From Peptococcaceae bacterium CEB3 (GTDB lineage Bacteria; Bacillota; Desulfitobacteriia; Desulfitobacteriales; Desulfitobacteriaceae), in the NCBI GenBank assembly GCA_001029295.1, contig LDXJ01000063.1:62001-126000 (forward strand): 64,000 nucleotides of DNA, in the 5' to 3' direction. Numbering within the stretch: position 1 is the first letter of the stretch; each line of letters opens with the position of its first letter. The position numbers and the translations under genes were made by a program. Below, piece by piece: positions 6,319-14,276 of the stretch. The notes beneath the pieces were generated by a model, which saw only the letters and a list, made by a program, of their open reading frames with translations, had not been told where the DNA came from and did not search any database.

Positions 6319-7758
6319 ATGTTGGATTTGACCGGCTATAATTGGGAGAAAAATGTGCATGTATTTCGGCAGGGAGACCTCAATATTGTTTATGATGTAA
6401 ATTCGGGTTCTCTGCATATCGTCGACGAACTGACTTACCGGATTTTGCGGGTGTCGGGGACTTTAAGGGTCCTTTCGCCGGCGGAGATTAAGCGCGGGCT
6501 GGAGAGAGCCGCCGTGGATTTGGCTGCCGCGCGGGAAGTCCTGGACGAGCTGGCAGACCTGAAGGAAGAGGGTGTGCTCTTCTCAACGGAAGCGGAGGAG
6601 CTAGGCCCGAGGTACCCGGAGAAACCCCTGGTCAAGGCCATCTGTCTGCACGTGGCTCATGATTGCAATTTGCGTTGTGGCTACTGTTTTGCCGGATCGG
6701 GGGCTTTCGGCGGGAGCCGTATGTTAATGGATCCGGAAACCGGGAGGAGAGGAATTGACTTCGTCTTGTCCGCCTCCGGCCATCGCACTCACTGTGAGGT
6801 GGACTTTTTTGGCGGAGAGCCGCTGCTTAATTTTCCGCTTGTCCAAGAATTGGTTCACTATGGGCGGGAGGCAGCGGCAAAACGGCATAAGACTTTGAAG
6901 TTCACACTGACCACCAACGCGGTGCCTCTGACTAAGGAAATCGAGGAGTTTCTGGAAAAGGAAGATATCAGCGTCGTTTTGAGTTTAGATGGGCGGCCGG
7001 AAGTGCACGACAAAATGAGGCCCTTTGCCAACGGGCAGGGAAGTTATGACCGGGTGGTTCCGTCGATTCGGCGTTTTGCCCGGAGACGCCCGCAAAGTTC
7101 TCCTTATGCGGTTGGGACATATTATTATGTACGGGGAACCTACACCCACTTTAATTTGGACTTTGACCGGGATGTGGTCCACATGCTGGATTTGGGGCTT
7201 AAGCGAATATCGATGGAGCCTGTCGTCGCGTCTCCGGAAGAGCCCTACGCTTTCCAACCGGACGACTTGGAGACCATCCGGAAAAGTTATGATCGCCTGG
7301 GAGAGGAGATCATCGAACGGAGAGCGAGGGGCGAGGATTTCAGCTTTTTTCATTTCAATATGGCTTTAGAACAGGGCCCGTGTCTGCCCAAGCGGCTTGC
7401 GGGTTGTGGGGCGGGTCATGAATATGTGGCGATCTCCCCTGAAGGAGACCTTTATCCTTGTCATCAGTTCGTCGGTCAGGAACAATTTAAAATGGGTTCT
7501 CTTTATGCCGCCGATCCGCTGGGGCTGAACCGGGATCTGGTCGGGGCTTTTCGCACTGCGCACGTTTACGCCAAGCCCTCCTGCCGGGTCTGCTGGGCCC
7601 GTTTCTCCTGCAGCGGAGGGTGTCATGCCGCGAATTTCGCCGCGAGCGGAAGTTTGACGGAAGTTTACGCTTTGGGGTGTGAGTTCCAGAAAAAACGGTT
7701 GGAGATGGCCCTGTACCTCAAGGCGAAAGAGTTGCAGGCGGCGGGTCAGCACGACTGA
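6319..7758 (+). CDS. scfB: Radical SAM/SPASM SCIFF maturase (thioether-forming)
   Basis: Starts at ATG 6319 behind GAGAGAGAGG, giving 479 residues, the family's usual size. Residues 1-95 form the peptide-binding RRE-like domain (NIVYDVNSGSLHIVDELTY). The radical-SAM motif is C116-x3-C120-x2-C123 in HDCNLRCGYCFAG. The C-terminal SPASM/twitch region has many Cys: CGAGHEYVAISPEGDLYPC and CRVCWARFSCSGGC, then a final C in ALGCEF, binding auxiliary 4Fe-4S clusters. It installs thioether crosslinks in the adjacent SCIFF peptide using SAM and reductant. Confidence 0.95.
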   Translation: MLDLTGYNWEKNVHVFRQGDLNIVYDVNSGSLHIVDELTYRILRVSGTLRVLSPAEIKRGLERAAVDLAAAREVLDELADLKEEGVLFSTEAEELGPRYPEKPLVKAICLHVAHDCNLRCGYCFAGSGAFGGSRMLMDPETGRRGIDFVLSASGHRTHCEVDFFGGEPLLNFPLVQELVHYGREAAAKRHKTLKFTLTTNAVPLTKEIEEFLEKEDISVVLSLDGRPEVHDKMRPFANGQGSYDRVVPSIRRFARRRPQSSPYAVGTYYYVRGTYTHFNLDFDRDVVHMLDLGLKRISMEPVVASPEEPYAFQPDDLETIRKSYDRLGEEIIERRARGEDFSFFHFNMALEQGPCLPKRLAGCGAGHEYVAISPEGDLYPCHQFVGQEQFKMGSLYAADPLGLNRDLVGAFRTAHVYAKPSCRVCWARFSCSGGCHAANFAASGSLTEVYALGCEFQKKRLEMALYLKAKELQAAGQHD

Positions 7759-7908
7759 CTGAACGTGGAGATGTGCTTACATTCCCGGCATTGAATTTCG
7801 ATGTTTTCTCGCGCATATTCTCCAAAGGAGCCTGAACCAGGGAACCTGGATCAGAGCCCCGGCAAGGGTGCCCTGAAAAATAGGCGCTGACTAAGGGGGA
7901 GTGTTTTC

Positions 7909-9927
7909 TTGACGGAGGTTGTTCGTTCGGCTTGCCCTTTGAACTGCCCGGACAGCTGCGCTTTTCTCGTTGAAAAGACGCAACAGGGACTGCGGGTTTA
8001 CGGTGACAGGGAGAACCCCATAACGCGCGGGTTTATTTGCGCTAAAGGACGGGCCTTAGCTGAACGAGTGTTTTCGCGCGACCGTTTGCGGTTTCCGCAG
8101 CTTCGGGCGGGAGCCTCCTGGAAACGGATATCCTGGGACGAAGTGTACGAACTTTTGGCAAGGGAAATCCGGCAGACTTTGGCGGAAACGGGCCCCCGGG
8201 GAATTCTTCATCATTTCGACTATGGCCATAACGGGGTTTTGCGGGCGCTAGACCGCCGATTTTTTCAGGCCTTGGGCGGCGCAACGGAGCCCAGGGGAAG
8301 TATGTGCTGGGGCGCCGGTTACCGGGCCCAGGAAATAGATTTCGGGGCGGTTCGCAGCAGCCTCTGGCAAGATCTGGTCCGGGCAGGGTTGATCATTCTT
8401 TGGGGGCGCGATCCGGCCGTTACGAACATCCACCTCCTGCCCGTTCTGCGGGAAGCGAGAAGGCAGGGGGCGAAGCTTATTGTCATCAATCCTGTCAGGG
8501 TCAGGAGTGCGGCTTTCGCAGACGCCTACTTCAGGGTTCATCCGGGCACAGACGGGGCTTTGGCTTTGGGCTTGGCGCACATTATTCTGGACCGTGGGTG
8601 GCAGGACAAAGACTTTGTCGAGGCCCATGTTGAGGGCTTTTCCGATTTTGCCGTCAGGGTGAAAGATTTCCCCCCGGCAAAGGTCTCCGCTCTCACCGGC
8701 ATGAGGGTGGAGGATATTCACTCTTTGGCGGAGTTGATTCGTCAGGAAAAACCGGTCTCATTCGTTTTGGGGTACGGACTGCAACGCTACACCCATGGGG
8801 GCAATACGGTTCGAGCCATCGATGCCCTGGCCGCGCTGACAGGCAATGTCGGGCGCCCCGGAGCGGGGGTTCACTTCGCTCACGCTTACCATAAAGGGAA
8901 GTTGAACAGTCTTTCTCTCCCCCCGGAGGACTGGCAAAGCCGGACATTTCCTCACGCTCTTCTGGCGCAAGGCTTAAGGCAAGCTGATCCGCCCGTGCGC
9001 ATGGCCTTTGTCACGCGCTCCAATCCGCTGGCTCAGCAGCCGGATTCCCTGCTTTGGCGGGAAGCATGGCAGGGAATTCGCTTTAAAGTCGTGCTTGATA
9101 CGGTTATGACAGAGACGGCCAAGCAGTCGGATCTCGTCCTGCCGGTCACGACTGTCTTCGAGGAAGAAGACTTGATCGCCACCTCGTGGAGTCCGTTTCT
9201 CCAATATGCGGGCAAAGTGTTGGAACCCCAAGGGGAAGCGAAACCGGAACCGCTTCTCTTCACAGAATTGGCCCGCGGATTGGGTTTGGGACGCTATTTT
9301 CCGTTTACGGCCTCAGAGTGGCTGGAATACGTGCTCGAACCCTTGGCACAGCAGGGGGTCACTCTGGGCCGATTGAAAGAAGGGCCTCTCCGGGCACCCT
9401 ATATTCCTGAGGTGGCCTGGGAAGATTGCCACTTTGCAACTCCGTCGGGAAAGGTCGAGTTATTTTCCGAAGTGGCCCGGAAGGAATCGGGCGATCCTGT
9501 GGCGAATTTTACCGGGGAACGGTCCGGAGTCCCGGACGGAGACGGATCCGAGCTCGAGGAAGAAACGGCGGAATTTCCGTTTTATCTTTTGACTCCTCAC
9601 CCGGCGGCGGGGATTCACTCCCAATTTATGGAGGGAAAAGAACTCCGGGTCTATATTCACCCCTCCCTGGCCGCACGATTCAGACTTTCACCGGGGGACA
9701 TGGTCCTTGTTTCGACTGCCGGGGGGCAGTTGCGGGCGCCGGTGGCAGTTTCGGAAGCTATTCACCCCGGCAGTGTTGTCATTCCGGAGGGCGCCGGTGG
9801 CAGTTTCGGAAGCTATTCACCCCGGCAGTGTTGTCATTCCGGAGGGCGCCGCGGCAGGGGGGATGGGGGTAAATCAGCTGATCAGAGGCAGGGTGTCAGA
9901 TTTGGGAGAGAGCACATCTTATTATGA
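7909..9927 (+). CDS. Molybdopterin oxidoreductase (DMSO reductase family), C-terminus frameshifted
   Basis: Starts at TTG 7909, 8 bases after AGGGGGAG. The N-terminus has the 4Fe-4S motif C9-x3-C13-x3-C17 and C44 (GFICAKGRAL). The molybdopterin domain follows (WGRDPAVTNIH and SFVLGYGLQRYTHGGNT). The dinucleotide-binding C-terminal domain begins near residue 550 (FYLLTPHPAAGIHSQF). A perfect 55-bp tandem duplication (9734-9843) shifts the frame after VVIPEG, replacing the expected tail with about 40 unrelated residues. Removing one copy restores GVNQLIRGRVSDLGES and a stop at 10006. There is no signal peptide or partner subunit, and the substrate is unknown. The enzyme may be inactive or the shift may be an assembly fault. 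Confidence 0.85.
   Translation: MTEVVRSACPLNCPDSCAFLVEKTQQGLRVYGDRENPITRGFICAKGRALAERVFSRDRLRFPQLRAGASWKRISWDEVYELLAREIRQTLAETGPRGILHHFDYGHNGVLRALDRRFFQALGGATEPRGSMCWGAGYRAQEIDFGAVRSSLWQDLVRAGLIILWGRDPAVTNIHLLPVLREARRQGAKLIVINPVRVRSAAFADAYFRVHPGTDGALALGLAHIILDRGWQDKDFVEAHVEGFSDFAVRVKDFPPAKVSALTGMRVEDIHSLAELIRQEKPVSFVLGYGLQRYTHGGNTVRAIDALAALTGNVGRPGAGVHFAHAYHKGKLNSLSLPPEDWQSRTFPHALLAQGLRQADPPVRMAFVTRSNPLAQQPDSLLWREAWQGIRFKVVLDTVMTETAKQSDLVLPVTTVFEEEDLIATSWSPFLQYAGKVLEPQGEAKPEPLLFTELARGLGLGRYFPFTASEWLEYVLEPLAQQGVTLGRLKEGPLRAPYIPEVAWEDCHFATPSGKVELFSEVARKESGDPVANFTGERSGVPDGDGSELEEETAEFPFYLLTPHPAAGIHSQFMEGKELRVYIHPSLAARFRLSPGDMVLVSTAGGQLRAPVAVSEAIHPGSVVIPEGAGGSFGSYSPRQCCHSGGRRGRGDGGKSADQRQGVRFGREHILL
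9734..9843. repeat. Perfect 55-bp tandem duplication
   Basis: Bases 9734-9788 are repeated exactly at 9789-9843, and GGGCGCCG occurs again at 9844. Fifty-five is not a multiple of three, so the duplication breaks the oxidoreductase frame. The 7-8 base repeats at the boundaries suit replication slippage. Confidence 0.95.
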
Positions 9928-10078
9928 GGAGCACTGCGCCCTGCGAGACGGGACAGAGCGCGGAAGCGCAAAGGACGGCCCAGAGGACGGAAAGCTGGGG
10001 CCCTGACGGAAAACCTGGTCCTGACGGAACAAAAGACCTTTTGGCCGGAGGCTGCAGAGGATTTCGGGGGGAGGGAGA

Positions 10079-10729
10079 GTGAGTATGAACAAAAAGACGC
10101 AAAAGGTGCTGACAATTATCCTGGCCGTATTTGTGACTGTGAGCATGCTGGGTTCCGCGGCTTTCAGTTTCTTCTATCCGGGTTCCAATGTTCCGCCTTC
10201 TTCAGCCGCCACTCCACCGTCTTCTACCGGGGCCGCGGCAGCGGCCGAGGCCCAGTATCATCAGGCGCAGAGCCAAGTGCGAGGTCTTTTGCAAAAGGTC
10301 AAAAGTCAGCCGGATGATCTGACTCTGAAAGAACAATTGGCCAACGCTTATTATGATCTGGGCTTGGCCGCGAGCCAAAGTGCGCCGGCCGAAGCGCGCG
10401 GGGACTTTGCCCAAGCGGTTCAGACCTATCAAAAGGTACTCAAAGTTAAGAAAGATACCAATCTCGTGCTTGATTTAGCGACGGCTGCCCTTTATGCCGG
10501 TCAAAACAGTTTGGCGGAGAAAAGTTACCAGGAGGCCCTGGCTCAAAAACCGGATTCCTTTGACGTTCTCTACAGCTATGGACTGTTCCTGGCGCAGGCC
10601 AAACAGGACTATGCCGGGGCGCTGAAACTGTGGCAAAAGGCGCTGGCCGAAGAGCCCGGCAATGCTAACGCGGCCCAGTTGAGAAAGCTTATTGTCCAGG
10701 TGGAAGGGCTGCAGAAGGCGAAGCCCTAG
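10079..10729 (+). CDS. Membrane-anchored tetratricopeptide repeat protein
   Basis: About 216 residues from GTG 10079 (an ATG two codons later is also possible; GGGGGGAGGGAG precedes both). Residues 8-30 form an N-terminal membrane anchor or uncleaved signal, followed by a Pro/Ser/Ala linker (about 35-55). Three to four TPR units follow (DDLTLKEQLANAYYDLGLAA, DFAQAVQTYQKVLKV, SLAEKSYQEALAQKPDSFDV and GALKLWQKALAEEPGN). TPRs mediate protein contacts. The partner is unknown. It is followed closely by walJ. Confidence 0.8.
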   Translation: MSMNKKTQKVLTIILAVFVTVSMLGSAAFSFFYPGSNVPPSSAATPPSSTGAAAAAEAQYHQAQSQVRGLLQKVKSQPDDLTLKEQLANAYYDLGLAASQSAPAEARGDFAQAVQTYQKVLKVKKDTNLVLDLATAALYAGQNSLAEKSYQEALAQKPDSFDVLYSYGLFLAQAKQDYAGALKLWQKALAEEPGNANAAQLRKLIVQVEGLQKAKP

Positions 10730-10773
10730 CTAAGGGAGCCGGGGAAAATGCGTGGTCAAGAGGTGACGGAATT

Positions 10774-11583
10774 TTGCACTTTGCAACATTGGCCAGTGGA
10801 AGTTCGGGGAATGCGATTTTGGTGGGTGAAGGGGACAGGGGTTTTGTGGTCGATTGCGGGATCAGTGCCAAGCGCCTGGTGGGGAACCTGGCGATCCTGC
10901 ACGTTCCGCCGGAGCAGATCGAAGGCATTATTGTCACCCATGAACATATTGATCACATTAAAGGAATCGGAGTCTTGGCCCGCAAATTAAAAATTCCCAT
11001 CTTGGCCACGGCCGGGTTGTGGGAGGAGATCGGCCTAGCAGCGGGCCCCCTGAAAGATGAACAAAAGATTATTATTCCGGAGGAAGTTTCCCTGGCCGGT
11101 CTTGATATCAAGCTTTTTCCGACATCGCATGACAGCCGGGAAAGCTACGGACTGAAGATTACGCGTCAAACCGCCGGCAAAAAAAGGCTCACCTTAGGGA
11201 TCGCGACGGACAGCGGAACGGTTACGCAAGTGATGCATGAGCACTTGCGCGGCTGTGATGCCTTGGTGGTCGAGGCTAACCACGATGAGGAGAAGCTTTG
11301 GCAAGGGCGTTACCCCTGGCCTTTGAAAAGGCGGATTGCGGGAATTTACGGCCATTTGGAGAACAGTCAGATTGCCGAGGGTCTGTTGAGCTGGATCGGG
11401 GAAAATACACAACGGGTCGTTTTGGCCCATTTGAGCGAGGAGAATAATACCCCGGAGGCCGCCTTGACCGCTGTTCTGCGCGTGCTGAGGGGTTCCCATA
11501 TTGCCAAAGAGAATCCGGAACTTCGTTTGAGGGTAGCACCCCGCCATACTCCGCATGAACTTATCTATTTACGTGAAGAATAG
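10774..11583 (+). CDS. walJ: WalJ/YycJ-type metallo-beta-lactamase-fold hydrolase
   Basis: A 269-residue protein with the MBL signature H56-x-H58-x-D60-H61 (VTHEHIDHIKG), the FPTSHDS strand, the GIATDSG turn and a late HLSEENN motif. YycJ proteins are 5'-3' exonucleases tied to the WalRK cell-wall regulon and to coordination of division with replication. TTG 10774 is used, 6 bases after AGAGGTGACG. The order walJ-htrA-rlmH is the conserved distal part of the walRK locus, but walR and walK are not in the window. Confidence 0.9.
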   Translation: MHFATLASGSSGNAILVGEGDRGFVVDCGISAKRLVGNLAILHVPPEQIEGIIVTHEHIDHIKGIGVLARKLKIPILATAGLWEEIGLAAGPLKDEQKIIIPEEVSLAGLDIKLFPTSHDSRESYGLKITRQTAGKKRLTLGIATDSGTVTQVMHEHLRGCDALVVEANHDEEKLWQGRYPWPLKRRIAGIYGHLENSQIAEGLLSWIGENTQRVVLAHLSEENNTPEAALTAVLRVLRGSHIAKENPELRLRVAPRHTPHELIYLREE

Positions 11584-11602
11584 ATTAAGGGAGGTAGAAG
11601 CT

Positions 11603-12751
11603 ATGGGCTATTACAAGGGATCAAACTACTCTTTCGGCAGGGGACCCCGCCTTCTGCCGACGGCGGTGGTGGCTTTGCTGAGTGCCGTGCTTGGCGGAAT
11701 TTTGGCGCTCGGCTTTGGCCATTCCCTATATGGAAACCGGCCGGTACAGCCGCCGGGCGGTAATCCGGTGACCATTACGCAAGCCAGTGCTCCGCCTGTG
11801 ACCTCCGGCGCCCAGCCCAATTTCCCGGCGGTTGAGATCGCCAAGACGGTCGGGCCCACGGTCGTCGGGATTGCCAATTTCCAAGGATCGAGCGGTCTGT
11901 TCGGGGGGCAGGGTCTGAGTGAGTACGGAAGCGGGTCGGGGTTTATTATTGACGCCAAGAACGGGTACATCGTGACCAACTACCACGTTATTGACGGAGC
12001 CCAGAAATTGGTTGTGAGCTTAGCGGACGGCCGCAATCTGGAGGCGAAGGTCGTGGGGGGGGATCCCCGCACGGATCTGGCGGTCATAAAGATTAGCGCG
12101 AACAATCTGACGGCCGCGCAATTGGGCGATTCCAACAAACTGCAGGTCGGAGAACCGGTGGTCGCGATAGGGAACCCGGGAGGGCAGGAATTTGCCCGTT
12201 CCGTCACCGTGGGGGTCGTTTCGGCGACAAATAGGGTTTTGAATCTGCAAGGGGAAGCCAGTTTTAACCTGATTCAGACGGATGCCGCGATCAATCCGGG
12301 CAACAGCGGCGGACCTTTGGTGAATTATCAGGGACTTGTGATCGGCATCAATTCGGCTAAAAACCAGGAGCCCGGCTTTGAAGGGATGGGGTTTGCCATC
12401 CCGATCTCGGACGCCCTGCCCACGATCAAACAGTTGATTGAAAAAGGGTATGCCAGCCATCCCGCGCTCTTGGTCAGTATCGATTCGCGCTACAATGCCG
12501 AGTACGCGGCCCAGGAGGGTTGGCCGCAAGGCGCTTATGTGGCGCAGGTGAACGCCGGCGGCCCCGCGGCCCAAGCGGGTATCAAACCCGGGGACGTGAT
12601 TACCAAGGTCAATGGCATACGAGTCCGCAATTCTCTCGAGTTGACCCACGAACTGTTCAAGTATAAGGCGGGGGAAAAAGTAACCGTGACGATTTTCCGC
12701 AACGGTACTTCGATCAACGTCCCTGTGGTTCTGTCGGGGCTCAAGTCTTAG
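11603..12751 (+). CDS. htrA: HtrA/DegP-like membrane-anchored serine protease
   Basis: A 382-residue protease. It has a basic N-terminus, a transmembrane anchor at about 19-38, a Pro-rich linker, a trypsin-like domain with the triad H128 (TNYHVI), D158 (RTDLAVI) and S235 (NPGNSGGP), and a C-terminal PDZ domain (about 290-380, AAQAGIKPGDVITKVNG). It degrades misfolded proteins outside the membrane. The ATG at 11603 follows AAGGGAGG by 7 bases. It starts just after walJ and is 4 bases from rlmH, so the three are probably co-transcribed. Confidence 0.95.
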   Translation: MGYYKGSNYSFGRGPRLLPTAVVALLSAVLGGILALGFGHSLYGNRPVQPPGGNPVTITQASAPPVTSGAQPNFPAVEIAKTVGPTVVGIANFQGSSGLFGGQGLSEYGSGSGFIIDAKNGYIVTNYHVIDGAQKLVVSLADGRNLEAKVVGGDPRTDLAVIKISANNLTAAQLGDSNKLQVGEPVVAIGNPGGQEFARSVTVGVVSATNRVLNLQGEASFNLIQTDAAINPGNSGGPLVNYQGLVIGINSAKNQEPGFEGMGFAIPISDALPTIKQLIEKGYASHPALLVSIDSRYNAEYAAQEGWPQGAYVAQVNAGGPAAQAGIKPGDVITKVNGIRVRNSLELTHELFKYKAGEKVTVTIFRNGTSINVPVVLSGLKS

Positions 12752-12755
12752 CGCT

Positions 12756-13214
12756 ATGTTTGAGATCAAAATTATCGCTGCCGGCAAAATCCGCGAACGT
12801 TACCTGCAAGAAGGCGCAGCGGCTTACCGGCAGCGCTTGCGGGCGCACGCTCGGGTCGATATCGTGGAAGTGGCGGATGAGCCCTGCCCGCAGAGGCTTT
12901 CCGAGGCGGAAGAAGAAAATGTGAGGACCCGGGAAGGGAAGCGTTTGTTGGGCAGGGTTTCGGGGGACGATTTCGTGGTCCTTTTGGATATAGAAGGCCG
13001 GGAAATGGATTCCTCCGGTTTTGCGCACCTGCTGGAGGAGCTGGCGGAGCGTGGAAAGACCCGCCTCGTTTTCATCATCGGAGGTTCTTTAGGGGTGGCC
13101 GACAGAGTGCGGAGGAGAGCCGATTTTCGCTGGTCTTTCTCCCGGCTCACTTTTCCCCATCAACTGATGCGCTTGGCGCTCCTGGAACAGCTTAACAGAA
13201 TTTTGGTCAGGTAA
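12756..13214 (+). CDS. rlmH: RlmH-family 23S rRNA pseudouridine-1915 N3-methyltransferase, lacking the C-terminal tail
   Basis: A SPOUT-class methyltransferase of 152 residues. The SAM-binding knot is intact: FIIGGSLGVADRV, then FSRLTFPHQLMRLALLEQ. Typical RlmH proteins continue for about 16 more residues (IYRAF...GEPYHK), with a conserved PYHK tail that helps form the active site across the dimer. Here the chain ends LLEQLNRILVR, and no alternative frame restores the tail. Position after htrA is canonical. A second RlmH-like gene that keeps the tail lies convergent 92 bases downstream, so the two may work together. Confidence 0.9.
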   Translation: MFEIKIIAAGKIRERYLQEGAAAYRQRLRAHARVDIVEVADEPCPQRLSEAEEENVRTREGKRLLGRVSGDDFVVLLDIEGREMDSSGFAHLLEELAERGKTRLVFIIGGSLGVADRVRRRADFRWSFSRLTFPHQLMRLALLEQLNRILVR

Positions 13215-13306
13215 GAAGTCTTACGAATGGATGAAGCTGACAGACGAAAGCCGATGGGTCGAAGCGACTGATTATCTCGGCAGCGGGAGTCGGGGCCGGA
13301 AGAGTC

Positions 13307-13876
13307 CTACTTGTGGTAAGGTTCGTGATTTAGAATGCGGTAAGCGCGATAGAGCTGTTCGTATACCAGCGTGGCCTGTAAGCCCAGGTCCATGTCCAAA
13401 GGAGTCAGGGTCAGGATCTCATATTCAGGATATACGGCGGAAGACGAGAGAGCAGGCGACGAAAGAGGGGAAGACGAGGAAGCTGGCGACGAGACAGGGG
13501 AAGACGAGAAAGCAGAAGGCGAGAAAGGGGATACTTCAGCTTGATCCGGGATGATCCGGGGTGCGTTCCGGATGAGTCCTGTCAAGGTAGGGAGTAAGTT
13601 GGGCGCACTCAGTATAAAGGCGGTTTCCGAGATTCCCGCAAACATTAAGGTGTTGATTCTGTCGGCCAATTTCTCGGAGGACAGCGATTCTCCGCCATTG
13701 TGGGATATCAGGATCTTGTGAACTTGCGGGGAGAGATCGCTCCTCAGTTGTTCACCGGATATGAAGGGCACTTGGCGTATCCGGCAATACCGGGTTAAAC
13801 GCTTTTCGTACTCACGTATGGCATCGACGTAGAAACCCTCGATTTTTCCCCCTAAGAGATAAACACTGAAGTTCAT
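13307..13876 (-). CDS. RlmH-like SPOUT protein with degenerate SAM loop and Ser/Pro insert
   Basis: 189 residues, starting at ATG 13876 with GGAGGAC 8 bases upstream, so it looks expressed. The N-terminus (MNFSVYLLGGKIEGFYVDAIREYEKRL) and the C-terminus (VYEQLYRAYRILNHEPYHK) are RlmH-like. The glycine-rich SAM loop is replaced by FILSAPNLLP, and the FPHQL segment is replaced by LDMDLGLQ. A 30-residue Ser/Pro insert encoded by three 30-bp repeats lies just before the C-terminal strand; without it the length is 159, the usual RlmH length. Methylation alone looks unlikely. It may be a partner subunit of the preceding RlmH, or a decaying paralogue. Confidence 0.75.
   Translation of the reverse strand: MNFSVYLLGGKIEGFYVDAIREYEKRLTRYCRIRQVPFISGEQLRSDLSPQVHKILISHNGGESLSSEKLADRINTLMFAGISETAFILSAPNLLPTLTGLIRNAPRIIPDQAEVSPFSPSAFSSSPVSSPASSSSPLSSPALSSSAVYPEYEILTLTPLDMDLGLQATLVYEQLYRAYRILNHEPYHK
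13441..13530. repeat. Three tandem 30-bp repeats in the RlmH-like gene
   Basis: Units at 13441-13470, 13471-13500 and 13501-13530 each begin AAGACGAG and end with GGGG. On the minus strand they encode 10-residue units such as PLSSPALSSS and PVSSPASSSS. The period is a multiple of three, so the frame is kept. Confidence 0.9.
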
Positions 13877-13934
13877 GAGAAAATGTCCTCCGTTATGGTG
13901 CTAAGATGAGTCGCTCCGTTTTGCAAGCGGCTTA

Positions 13935-14075
13935 TTTGTTGTTCGCCGGCGGGGAAACCTCGCTTCCCGCACGATTGTTCGGTGGGGACTCAAAAGTTCC
14001 GGTGAGAGTTGCCGGGCAAAGGCCGAGTCAGCGCAGAGATAGGCGAAGGTTTACATTTCAGGGAGGAAGTCCAAA
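13935..14075 (+). promoter_or_regulatory. Structured leader, possibly a diverged c-di-AMP (ydaO/yuaA) riboswitch
   Basis: The non-coding stretch upstream of the cell-wall-binding protein has an outer stem TTCGCC (13942-13947) / GGCGAA (14042-14047). Inside are segments reminiscent of the ydaO class: GCCGGCGGGGAAACC, TGGGGACTC, CCGGTGAGAG and GGCCGAGTCAGC, followed by a purine-rich GGGAGGAAG. The diagnostic GTCAGCTAACC core is only partly kept. ydaO elements usually control cell-wall hydrolases and binding proteins, which fits the downstream gene. The class assignment is tentative. Confidence 0.35.
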
Positions 14076-14276
14076 CTTTTGCGTAGTTTAGCATGAATCG
14101 GGCAGGAATTCCAGAGGCGTCTGTCGAAAAGGTAGCACAGCATCGAAAGGGCGCTCCGAAGGCGTCTTCTTAAAGGGGCTTGTCGAGAGACAGGCGGAGG
14201 ACCCGGAAGCGGGAGAAGGAGGTGGGTTTTGGCGACAGGATTATTCGAAAATCGATGGAGGAGATTTTGACGAACA

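Noticed and set aside
7759-7908. Possible molybdenum-cofactor riboswitch before the oxidoreductase
   Set aside because: GC-rich pairing segments exist, but I could not align the conserved Moco RNA core.
14041-14075. GGGAGGAAGTCC segment suggestive of the RNase P RNA core
   Set aside because: The RNase P hallmark GAGGAAAGTCCGGGCT and its paired partner segments are absent.
13906-14091. 61-codon ORF upstream of the cell-wall-binding protein
   Set aside because: No ribosome binding site or recognisable protein; the region looks like a structured untranslated leader.
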